From assembly GCF_000003815.2 (NCBI RefSeq), contig NC_049983.1, positions 5,935,276-5,999,275 on the forward strand: 64,000 nt of DNA, written 5' to 3'. The translations under genes and the position numbers were made by a program. The notes below the pieces were generated by a model, which did no database searches, was not told the DNA's origin, and saw nothing but the letters and a program-made list of their open reading frames with translations. Shown one piece after another: positions 10,501 through 19,114 of this stretch (positions are counted from its first letter, which is position 1; each line of letters starts with the position of its first letter). The DNA comes from Branchiostoma floridae (taxonomy: Eukaryota > Chordata > Leptocardii > Amphioxiformes > Branchiostomatidae).

Positions 10501-11530
10501 TACTACTGCCGTTCGGTTGGTGACAGGTGAAGTTACCTTTTAAATCTCCCACTACTCTACCATTTAGAATTCTAAGGTCGGCTTGTATACATAGGTCGGT
10601 TATTAATCTGCCAAGTTTGTTTGGGGGTGCTTTGTCGGAGTGTTGTCTATCTTTGAAAAGGTTTAAAAAGTCAGAGGGGCCGTCGTCGTTGTCTACATAA
10701 TCATGTAAATCACCCAGCCTTGAATTTAGGTCGCCCCCAAGCAGAATGAATGATACTTTGCCATACTTTGAGATTTCGTTCTCTAATATTTCTAACACGT
10801 GTTTTTCAGAGTTTTTGTGAGCTGAGGAAGCACTTGGACTTAAATATACAGAACAAATAAACAGGTCTTTTGACAGACCTAGTAGTTTACGGTCCACTTG
10901 AACCCAGAGAATATCTGTGGATTTAGAAGGGACTTTCTTTATAAAATGCTTGTATTCATTTTTGTAGAAGAATATAATCCCCCCAGATGATCGTTTAGCT
11001 CGCTTGCTCTTGTTTCTGTACAAATGAAAATGACTGTAGTTGCTGATGTTGATTTGGGTCTTATCTGTTGTCCAGGTTTCTAACAATGAGAAGAAGTCGA
11101 ATTTATTTACCTCGTCTAAAAACTCTACATCCTCTAACTTTGAACCTAACCCATGTACATTCCAGACACCAAAACTCTTGCTTCGGTCTGGGAAAGTTTT
11201 CATCAATAAGTAACAAGGATAATCCAAATTTCAAATTTCAATTGTGTCTTTACCTGTAGAAGCAAACCTTCAACAGAGGAGTGCACCACAGGGCCACGTG
11301 GGTACTGCAGAGGGGTGCAGGTACTGGTATCCCCATCGTCCTTGGGCTGAATAAACAAAAACAGTGACTGGGAGAACTTCGCATCTGGGACTGATTGGGA
11401 AAATTGCAGCAGAGCAGGAACATGAAAACGTGCATCTTGGTTGAGTAAAACGCACATTTCATAAATCAAACAAAAATTTATGTACGGCGGTATGATTATC
11501 AATGATAAGACAGAAAACTTAATCTCTCAT
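7574..11530 (-). mobile_element. LINE retrotransposon with intact endonuclease/RT ORF
   Basis: Minus-strand non-LTR element. The long ORF at 7691-11227 is followed by a roughly 90-bp 3'UTR containing GCCCAGTGTGGC and AATAAAG and ending in a CATT tetranucleotide tail (7574-7600). The 5' boundary is uncertain: about 300 bp upstream of the ORF (to about 11530) shows only a 99-codon frame with no recognisable gag or zinc-finger protein, so the element may be 5'-truncated or lack a separate ORF1. The uninterrupted coding region suggests recent insertion. Shorter relatives of its 3' end lie at 1095, 30735, 40745 and 46205. Confidence 0.92.
7691..11227 (-). CDS. LINE ORF2-like protein: APE endonuclease, reverse transcriptase, CCHC end
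   Basis: This 1178-residue protein nicks target DNA and reverse-transcribes the element RNA at the nick. Residues about 18-290 form an exonuclease-endonuclease-phosphatase (APE-type) domain: WNVHGLGSKL, LLETW, GGDLNSR, VDYIASS and SDHCML carry the expected catalytic positions. Residues about 560-850 are a reverse transcriptase with HKSGDPSIPDNYRGIS, FIDFSKAFDSVW, GVRQGCNLSPTLFNLF and the catalytic LLYADDLVIFS. The C-terminus (about 1090-1130) has LCKHC followed by DERHFVVEC, a Cys-Cys-His-Cys knuckle. No stops or frameshifts interrupt it. The Met start is followed closely by MKTFPDRSKSFG, so the exact initiation codon is uncertain. The clade is not assigned; CR1/L2-type lineages are candidates. 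Confidence 0.93.
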   Translation of the reverse strand: MDYPCYLLMKTFPDRSKSFGVWNVHGLGSKLEDVEFLDEVNKFDFFSLLETWTTDKTQINISNYSHFHLYRNKSKRAKRSSGGIIFFYKNEYKHFIKKVPSKSTDILWVQVDRKLLGLSKDLFICSVYLSPSASSAHKNSEKHVLEILENEISKYGKVSFILLGGDLNSRLGDLHDYVDNDDGPSDFLNLFKDRQHSDKAPPNKLGRLITDLCIQADLRILNGRVVGDLKGNFTCHQPNGSSTVDYIASSQSFLQHVLLFQVHPLTIFSDHCMLSVFIRSNTGNQLHNEKHSRPKAKPAPKRFHCSDSSTETFPQTLSHSHFTSRLNSLSLKISSSSSGPKEEIEAFVSEFSKILKDAGTRSLSIKIFNKKRKTRRQNKQWFDKSCTELKREVKNLASLLEKQPSNPDIRGRFFKRKKEYRKLTKKKKRDFHKYIMTQLSSLKDKDPGAFWKLVNKLKPGKAQENNISDEEWLKHFSSVDKLFNNTNDCPVSENDSLNSDNDLSPPHATPSVLDSPITLEELTTAISNLKNNKSSGNDMILNEMLKSGKTILKTPLLQLFNTCLQNGYFPDEWSHSHIVPIHKSGDPSIPDNYRGISIMSCLGKLFSSILNTRLVDYAENNRLFKPHQAGFRKNFRTTDNLFVVSTLVRKYISQNSHLFACFIDFSKAFDSVWRNGLIYKLNKLGIGGKFLQTIRDMYSKTTNCIKHSQGLTESYVTNCGVRQGCNLSPTLFNLFISDITAVFDNECEPPIMHTERIPCLLYADDLVIFSESKRGLQSSLNKLENYCNTWRLNVNLRKTKVIVFTKGGRLPRDCSFTYQKKPVELVTSYCYLGIIVSSAGTFKANHKHLYKKGLKALFGINQSLDKADAPISVRNKLFDTCVKPIILYGSEIWGALKTSNSCPIESVHLKFCKQSLRVPRSSCSLAARAELGRYPMQVEASLNSIKHFLRLRLNVPADSFQADAFSYQLELDKSGNKCWASGVRKSLEECGYAYLWHFPIPHRTNTSQIVNSIGQRLKDIYFQTFLKEIHNDNKGGSAKNKLRSYRLFKTTYNEEKYLSNENMRDRNAATRLRISCHKLHIETGRHTHTPLEQRLCKHCNLDRIEDERHFVVECRLYTVERNELYKVIQNHFPYFIHLSSVEKFIFIMQLDKPSIIKHICSFISTITEKRGEVEFIQQ

Positions 11531-11744
11531 TAGTATTTATTGTTTGCTTGTTTATTTGTTTGTTGCCTACTGATCCAGTTATAAATTGTTTTCTCAACAA
11601 AATTATGCCCGAAGCTTAAACGCATGCACAATCTCCATGTAAGGGTTAAGTATAACATTACATAACACTGGTAACTAAAAGTATACAGTATGGTTTATAA
11701 TTGTTATAACCTTCTTGACTGATCTGAATATATTGGTACGCAGC

Positions 11745-11815
11745 TTATGAGATATTTACTACAAATACATGCCCGTAGGCTAATTGCAAGCAAATGTAAC
11801 ATATTGGTAGATATA
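11745..11815 (-). mobile_element. LINE 3' tail fragment
   Basis: The reverse complement contains TTGCAATTAGCCTACGGGC followed by ATGTATTTGTAG, the same tail motif seen at 1663 and 2695. Confidence 0.65.
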
Positions 11816-11831
11816 ATAATATAATAATATC

Positions 11832-11950
11832 TGGGACCGCGTAGCACAGTGGTACTGTGTTCGCCTCGGAACCGAGAGGTTGCGGATTCGATTCCGGCTG
11901 CCATGTTACCGATCTTGTGTCCTTGGGAAAGCTAGGCACTTAATAATATA
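11832..11950 (+). mobile_element. tRNA-derived SINE head
   Basis: GACCGCGTAGCACAGTGGTA resembles an A box and GTTGCGGATTCGATTCCGG a B box, followed by GTTACCGATCTTGTGTCCTT, the same post-tRNA segment as the minus-strand SINE at 3845-4050. The body is truncated. Confidence 0.8.
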
Positions 11951-11954
11951 TATT

Positions 11955-12190
11955 AACGTTATATACTTCAAATTACATCAGTGGGTTGGGGAGGCCCATG
12001 TGCTGGGCCAGCCCCGTCTTGAAGACATCAAGTGTTGGTGCGGTGACTTTGTGTGTTGGGAGGCTGTTCCTTTCTATTGTTGTCTCGGGGAAGTAGCTGG
12101 CTCTGTAAATGTCTGTTTTACAGGCATACCAGAATGGGTGTCCTCTTGTTGTGTTATCTTGTTGTGTTATGTATCTTATGTATACAGTAT
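11955..12190 (-). mobile_element. LINE 3' coding fragment (decayed)
   Basis: On the minus strand the region reads as a typical LINE C-terminus: NSLPTHKVTAPTLDVFKTGL then AQHMGLPN and a stop. It is only about 40 codons of recognisable similarity. Confidence 0.55.
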
Positions 12191-12244
12191 TAGGTATTCC
12201 TGAGTTACTATCATGGTTTGTACTGATTAGAATTTGTGTTCACG

Positions 12245-14009
12245 TAACATGCATTGGCATAATACCGGCAGTAAGACTTACACCGGCAGATCAAAAATAA
12301 TGGAATTTAAAGAGATCTACACATCCAACAATAGTTATTTCTGAGGTATGCACACTTCAGACATCTAGGTGTCCAATACATCATTTACAAAGCATCGATA
12401 ACAATGCATTCGAAGACAACAAGGCCAAAAGTTTTCAGTATCTTTTTCGGGGTAGGCAGCTCGTCGTGGGACGAACACACTGTGACATTCATTGCCAGAT
12501 TTGTAGATCATAATTACACATGCTCACGGCACAAGACGAACATGATTCAACAGCAATCTTGAATTTCTGTTGGTGACCTACAACTCATGTAAAAGTGTGA
12601 AGAACCGTTGCATAATAGCCCGGATCTACGACTGAATGGGCAAAATTGAACGTACGCCGACATTTTCCCGCCATTTTTATATCTACGCTAGCAGTAAAGT
12701 GTTACGTCATAGCGGTTGTGACGGACAAAAGTTAAATGAAAATTCTTGACAGTATACGTCCGTTTTCTCATGACATTTTGTATGCTCATGCAGGTTTATG
12801 TTTTATGCATTTACTAACAGAAAAGGAAGGAACATCAGAGGATGTATAAAGGTAACATCCATTGGCATAATACCGGTCGGTTTACTGCAATTTCTCAAGC
12901 AATGCTAATTTGGCAAATGATCAACGCATCATTTTCTCCAGTTACATGTTGCTGTTACAGCTTACCTTTGCCACTTCTTCTGTGTATATTATTTTGTCTC
13001 TCCTGTCCTGCTAAAAACATAATATCGTAATTGGAACACACCGCGGAATTGCACGGAGAACGGGCGCGTGGTTGGAAGGGGGTGCAATAATACCGGCCGA
13101 ACGAAACACGGCACAATTAACTGCCGCTATGTACCTTTATACATCCTCTGTTGTTCCTTCCTTTCCTGTTAGTAGTTGCACAAAACAAAAACCTGCATGA
13201 GCATACAAAAAGTCATGAGAAAATGGGCGTATACTGACAAGAATTTTCATTTAATTTTGGTCCGTCACAGCCGCTATGACGTAAAACTTTACTGCTGGCG
13301 TAGCACTAAAAATGGCGGGAAAATGGCGGCGTACGTTCAATTTGACCCATTCAGCCGTAGATCAGGGCGATAATGCAACGGTTCTTCACACTTTTACACG
13401 AGTTGTAGGTCACCAAAAGAAATTCAAGATTGCTGTTGAATCATGCTCGTCTTGTGCCGTGAGCACATGTGATCATTATCTACAAATTTGGCGATGAACG
13501 TGACAGTGTGTTTGTCCCACGACGAGCTCGCCTGCCCCGAAAATGACCTGAAAACTTTTGGCCTTGTTGTCTTCGAATGCATTGTTATCGATGCTTTGTA
13601 AATGATGTATTGGACACCTAGATGTCTGAAGTGCGCACACCTCAGAAATAACGATTGTTGCAGGAGAAGTCCTCGTTAAATTCCATTATTTTTTATCGGC
13701 CGGTATAAGTCTTACGGCCGGTATTATGCCAAGGCATGTTACATAGCGACAGTTAATTGTGCCGTGTTTCTTCGGCCGGTATTTTTACCCCCTTACAACC
13801 AGGCGCCCGTTCGCCGTGTAATTCCGCGGCGTGTTACAATTGCAATATTACGCTTTTAGCAGGACAAGAGTGGCAGAAAAGTTACACAGAAGAAGTGGCA
13901 AAGGTAAGCTGTAACAGCAACATGTAACTGGAGAAAATGATGCGTTGACAATTTGTCAAATCAGTATGGCTATAGAAATCGTCGTAAACGTACCGGTATT
14001 ATGATAATA
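12245..14009. repeat. A-B-A'-B' foldback block (612-bp and 270-bp inverted pairs)
   Basis: Segment A (12245-12856) is the reverse complement of A' (13130-13741), and B (12857-13129) is the reverse complement of B' (13742-14009), so the order is A, B, inverted A, inverted B. Shared landmarks include CAAGGCCAAAAGTTTTCAG, AACGTACGCCGACATTTTCC and GGAGAAAATGATGCGTTGA. Every junction carries a version of GGCATAATACCGGCCG. Arms look about 85-95% identical by eye. Short ORFs inside are paired across arms and are not genes. This is probably a foldback-type or nested TIR transposon. Confidence 0.9.
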
Positions 14010-15171
14010 GATGTTATATTATTTATTGTAACGTTACCTTTTATCATTTTGTATGTATTTTTATATCACATTGGCCTGGTGATCCTTATGTAGAGGTGGT
14101 CACTTGTAGTTGAAAACGTCATTATTACCTTGTCCATAAAAAATGGAGGTATATATTTTTGCGTACATTATGTGTAGAGGTATGGCTCAAGACCTCCTGG
14201 ATGGATTGTGACGTTGTTTACCAGGTTGGTAGGTGGAGTGAACCGGTGTTACAGCGATCTTGCCCCCCCCCTCGGGGTTGGAGCCCCCTCCAGTGATTTT
14301 GCCTCCCCGCCTCCCCCCCCCCCCCACACACACACCTAAAAATCGGTAGCAATCTCGCCCCCTCTTAAAAAAACTATGCTATCGCGAACGTATATGATTA
14401 ATCAACACCATCTACTGTACGGAATAAGTCAGCTATATGTTTTCAATTTGTCACAGTATTTTCTTTCTTGTGCAGGAAACATTTCCAAAGCACTATGAAC
14501 CAAAAACACTAGTGAATACTAGTTTCTATGATCAATTATGATTTCTCCCCGGGGAGGGCGAGATCACGGGGGGGGGGGGGTGAGGGTGTTGCAAGATCGA
14601 ATTTGGGCACACTTCGTCCATGTCGTAGGGGTAATAGATCAGAGGTCTATTCTCTTCTACAGTGTTTTGAATGTTTGTATGGTCGGAGCGGCATTCAAAA
14701 TTAGTGGTACTAAATTTCAGCCCGTTTGACCACTATAAACGAAGCTAATGTCCTTCTCTTACTTTTTAGCTTGCCTTTTGGCGATCGCAAATATTAAGGC
14801 TCTCATTGTGTGTTGGGTTGAATTTTTATCTCTTTTTAATTAATATACACAAATGAGTGGAATGCTGAGGTGGAACGTAAGGTTATCACCACTTCATACA
14901 GCTTCTAAAAACACCGGTAGTACTTGAGTGTGTGTGTGTGTTGCGGTGTGGGGGTGGATGGGGAAGGGGTAATGCCCGTAAGAACACTTGTGTCATCTCC
15001 TGTGTCACGGAAATATACTCAGTGTCACAACGGCGTAAATATCTGGTAAAAAAACAGACTTACACTTGTGGATGAGCCAGGTTAGTAAAGTTCAGGATAT
15101 TGAAACTCTGTTGTTGGATTTACGCGTCGTGTGAACGCACGAAACTAGGGGTATGTGAATTAGGTTGCTTA
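14010..15171. other. Gene-less DNA with homopolymer tracts
   Basis: Contains polyC/polyG runs (14262-14335 and 14567-14583) flanked by similar text in opposite orientation (TTGCCCCCCCCCTCGGGGT against CCGGGGAGGGCGAGATCAC), and a GT-rich stretch at 14930-14945. No gene seen. Confidence 0.5.
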
Positions 15172-15665
15172 GGCCACAGCAAGTAAATTTTATTGATGAC
15201 AGAGTAAATGCAGAGTGCAAAAATAATGAGATAGCGCGAAAAAAAACAAGATGGGTAAAAAAACAAGATGGCTAAATTTTCAAAATAGGCACCATAAACG
15301 TCGTAACAAGACTTGAAGTGACAAAAGGTGGCACCACAACAAAAAAAGACATTAATTCCTGTATTAAAGACGTGAACTAGTGTAGTAAAAGTATACTAGT
15401 GTGGTACACTGGTATCACTTGCCAAGCTGGCAACTACATTCATGGCTTCCATATTGGTGGCACTTTTACAACTATTCAACAAGTTTCACTTCTGCAACTA
15501 TAGTCATGGCTACACCCTAGTGTCACTTCTACAAGTATGGTTATTAGGCTACAACACAACATGCTATGTTTGCCTATTTTGGTCTATCTGACCATCCCCG
15601 AACAGGAAAAAAAATCTTTTTTTTTCTGAAATCAGGCGAAAATTAATGAGCGCGGTGGTCATGCT
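15172..15665 (+). mobile_element. TIR MITE family 1, copy 1
   Basis: Starts GGCCACAGCAAGTAAATTTT and shares the internal sequence ACAAGATGGCTAAATTTTCAAAAT, CTAGTGTGGTACACTGGTATCACTT and TGCCTATTTTGGTCT with 17999-18477. The right TIR is degenerate in this copy. Confidence 0.8.
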
Positions 15666-16639
15666 GCGACCTCAATTGGCCATCCTTTGAATATCATATA
15701 TAATATATGTTATCTAAGTCATAGTAAAATGAATAAATTACACAGAACGAAGAAATATTGTGCCTTTTCTGTGGGGAAATTTTTTTGAGGGCTCTGTCAA
15801 ATCACTGGGCCACAGCGCGTTGCCGCCATAGCGGAAAGGGAGTGTCGCAAATTCTAGAAGTGAAAACACATTCTTCTATCTTATACTGCATCCTTACAGA
15901 TGCTCTTCTGTCCTTTAAGTACTTTTTAGCCTTTGAGCATGTAAGAAGTTGGTTTGTGGCCTTGCGTACGTTTCTCACCCTTTTTTTTATCTCCAGTCCG
16001 TATCACTGTTTTAACAACAAATCACAACAAATTACATCAATGGCACCGATACATTAAACACGCACACTTCGATGAAAAGCTTCTTTATACATATCACAAG
16101 CAAAAAGTTCTAAATATTCTTGGCATTACCCGACAACAATGTTGAAAACTAATGACAAATGGAGACGTGCTACAAATATGTTACTTTGTTTGTTTGTTTG
16201 CTTGTTTACTAGCATTCCTTTGTTGTTTTGTGAAACGTTATAGTCCCCATCGTGTCTACACAGTTTTTTTCATTGCGCTATTGTTCTTGGGTTAAATATA
16301 AGTTTATTGCAATTTCCTTACTGACTGTATCGAATCGAGCAAGCGGCATGTTTTATCTTGAATGGTGTATATGGATCACTGTTAGTTTTGCTAATGGGGA
16401 GACGGCAGCATTACAATTGTTTCCAATAATACATGCATTTCAATGGGAGAGTTGAGGAAAGAAATATGCAATTATCTCAAGACTCAAAAGTTCCAGCCAT
16501 ACAAACTTATCCTCAAATGATAGCCTACTAGTACTATGTCAACGTCCAGTCTCAGAAAATTCATTTACAGGAATTTCTATACGGCTAGTCTTTTGATACA
16601 ACCCCCTAATTAGACCCTTTGGATTGGCCCGTTTGGCTC
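15666..16639. other. Gene-less DNA, nothing recognised
   Basis: AT-rich, with a short GTTTGTTTGTTTGCTTGTTT run at 16188-16207. ORFs of 60-100 codons here have no recognisable domain. Confidence 0.45.
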
Positions 16640-16875
16640 AAAACGGCCATCTGGCGACGATACCACTATTTTAGGGAGGTGAAACCCCCTCCATGGAGAA
16701 AAGTCATTTTTTAAAACGTAATTCAACAAGTATAGGGTCTTTCCTACCACAGCCACTCCCAAAATGCCCAGATTTCACATAAAATCCCACCAAAAAAGGA
16801 TTTTAATGGTTTAAAGCCTCGTTTTTATTTTACCGGGGCTCTAAGCTCTGGCACTAATTGTGATATTTCCCCTAA
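16640..16875 (+). repeat. Dispersed repeat, plus-strand copy
   Basis: Matches the complement of 6335-6570 (CCACAGCCACTCCCAAAATG, TTTCACATAAAATCCCACCA, GGTTTAAAGCCTCGTTTTTA). Flanks differ. Confidence 0.75.
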
Positions 16876-16944
16876 TAAAACGTTATCTGCACTCATTTCA
16901 TACCCGTTACGAAAGGTGAGCTGAGGTTTACATAGTTTTTTCCC

Positions 16945-17185
16945 ACTCGACTTGACGGCTGTTGCCATCAGGCTTTTTTTGGGTCTTCTTATTCACATAA
17001 TGCGCATTTTCTCACATTGGTTTTCTTAGAGGATTAGTTACATTTCTCAAGTGTTTTCGTGCCAAATTTCAGCTCTACTGAATCATCCTAGGACAACACT
17101 GGGGCCACAGGGAAATAAGACGAATTATGTAAGGGTCATGGAAGAAAGACATGCTTATTTTGTTTCATGTATATGATGTCATGAT
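16945..17185 (+). repeat. Repeat inverted relative to 21371-21585
   Basis: GGTTTTCTTAGAGGATTAGT, TACATTTCTCAAGTGTTTTCGTG, CACTGGGGCCACAGGGAAAT and TTTTGTTTCATGTAT recur as reverse complements at 21371-21585, on the other side of the minisatellite. Confidence 0.8.
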
Positions 17186-17534
17186 ATTTAGACACAAAAC
17201 AATTTTATTCTGTACCCGTAAACAGACTGAAACACCCTGTGTTATAGAAAGTAATTACTGGCACGGGTGGGAGTAGAGAAGTTTAAATCCATCACTGGCG
17301 CCCCTAACTCGAGATACAAAATAAACTCCTGTATTGTACGTACTCATACATAACAGCAATCATTGACTCGTTTGCATGGACCTTATCCTGACTTTGTATT
17401 CCCCTTTTCCCTAGTTGTCGGATTCTCTAAAATTTGTGTCAACCCCTTAATTTTTATTACAATCATGGAGTGTAAAACCTGCTCTTCAAGAGATCCGTTT
17501 TTGTCACTGACGAAAGTTAATGGACGCTACCTGA
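17186..17534. other. Gene-less DNA, nothing recognised
   Basis: AT-rich spacer between two repeats. A 62-codon ORF at 17363-17551 runs into the neighbouring MITE and is not convincing. Confidence 0.4.
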
Positions 17535-17779
17535 GGCCCCCTTTCCACTAGACGGCGATCGCGCTGCGCTCTCCCTGCGACCTAAATAGGATATGTGTAA
17601 CCTTTGATTTCACGCTGGGTATATCATACAAAACGTATCAGTGTGACTGAGAAGACAACAAAACACAGAAAGTGTAAAAAAGATTCGTTTCTTTTCTAGA
17701 CAATTCGTTGAGCGATATGTCAAATTTTAGGTCGCAGAGAGAGCGTGTCAAGAGCGCCATCCTATAGTGGAATGGAGGT
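17535..17779. mobile_element. TIR MITE family 2, copy 1
   Basis: The ends read GGCCCCCTTTCCACTAGACG and, in complement, CTCCATTCCACTATAGGATGGCGCTC. About 50-bp imperfect TIRs carry CTGCGACCTAAAT. The other copy, 24157-24398, lies in the opposite orientation. Confidence 0.8.
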
Positions 17780-17998
17780 ATGACCGTTTTCACAACAATA
17801 TCAGTTACTTGTTATATCTTATTATCTAGAATTCTAACCCTCTTCGATGGACCTATAACCTTATCAAATTTTTCATGATGTAAAAGTATAAATTGAAAGA
17901 TGAAATTAAAAAACGTCTAATTTTTTTAAAAGTAACTGGAAGCTTATCGATAAATTAATTCTCAGCTATTTACAATGCATGGGATAATGCAGCTGCAA

Positions 17999-18477
17999 GG
18001 CCACAGCAAGCAAATTTTATGGATGACATCCCATGCAGAGTGCAAAAATAATGAGATAACTCGAAAAAAAACATGGGTAAAAAAACAAGATGGCTAAATT
18101 TTCAAAATAGACACGATTTGAAGTTACAAAACGTGGCATCACAACTAACAAGGCATCCATTCCTGTATTAAAGAAATGAACTAGTGTAATAAAAGTGATA
18201 CTAGTGTGGTGCACTGGTATCACTTGCAAAGCTGACAACTACATTCATGGCTTCCATACTGGTGGCACTCTTACAAATATCCAACAAGTTTCACTTCTGC
18301 AACTGTAGTCATGGCTACCTCCCTAGTGTCACTTCTACAAGTATAATTATTAGGCTACAACAGAACATGTTTGCCTATTTTGGTCTGTCTGACCATCCCC
18401 GAGGAGGAAAAAATTGTTTTGTTCTGAAATCAGACGAACTTAATGAGCGCGCTGATGTCATCCATAAAATTTACTTG
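17999..18477 (+). mobile_element. TIR MITE family 1, copy 2 (best preserved)
   Basis: The left end CAAGCAAATTTTATGGATGA (after GGCCACAG) and the right end, whose complement is CAAGTAAATTTTATGGATGA, form about 25-bp TIRs. No transposase is encoded in the 479 bp. Related copies are at 15172, 21159 (-), 33041 (-), 51416 (+) and 57940 (-). Confidence 0.85.
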
Positions 18478-18889
18478 TTTACCATACATCCATTCTAATG
18501 GTGTACACCTTTTAGTGTTGCTTTCTAACCAGTTTTAAGTAAATATGTAGCAGTCAGATTTTGATGTTTCAAACGTTTATTTGGTCAGTAGTAGTTTCAG
18601 CAGAGAGCCATTGCTTGAAAAGATTAATGTAGAAATTCTCACAGGGATCAAGGACCAAACAGTGATGTCATACCAAGTCCTTGATTAAAAAAAAACACGT
18701 TTTGTAACATGTGAATTTTGAGAGGGTAACAACCATTAGTTGCAAGTGGAAGCCTAAATTTTCCTTGAGACTCCAACTTTATCCGAACACTACATGCGAC
18801 TTGTCCCCAAAGAAGACACCTTCTGGTGAATTGGTAAAACAAAGCAGTGCTCAATCTTAAGTCACAAAGGCGAACCATGGCGTATTTTC

Positions 18890-19050
18890 ATTGATATAAA
18901 AAAACTTGGACGCCCCTATACTACAGGTTAGAATAGAATGTGCCAAATATACGAATGACGCTGCGTGACTCCCCCCTGCATCAGTTCGAGACAGGAGAGA
19001 AGTTGAGACCAGAAGTCGAGACCAAACTTCGTCAGACATTTACAGTGTGG
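18890..19050 (+). promoter_or_regulatory. Candidate promoter and 5'UTR exon of the collagen-like gene
   Basis: A TATAAAAAAAC sequence at about 18893 lies about 155 bp upstream of a consensus donor (CAGTGTG/GTGAGTACC, at about 19050). An acceptor CTTTCTCATGCAG/GTTTG lies just upstream of the collagen-like start codon (about 21652). The three could form a leader exon spliced over the minisatellite. This is inferred from motifs only. Confidence 0.3.
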
Positions 19051-19114
19051 TGAGTACCGACTCTATCTTTTCTTAGCACTTGTGTCTTGTACGGAATTTG
19101 ATGAGCAATGCAGG

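Noticed and set aside
11203..11502. 99-codon ORF upstream of the LINE ORF as ORF1
   Set aside because: No zinc knuckle, coiled coil or RNA-binding motif, and overlaps the main ORF out of frame.
11832..11910. Functional tRNA gene
   Set aside because: A and B boxes are present but acceptor, D and anticodon stems do not form a proper cloverleaf; a shared SINE body follows.
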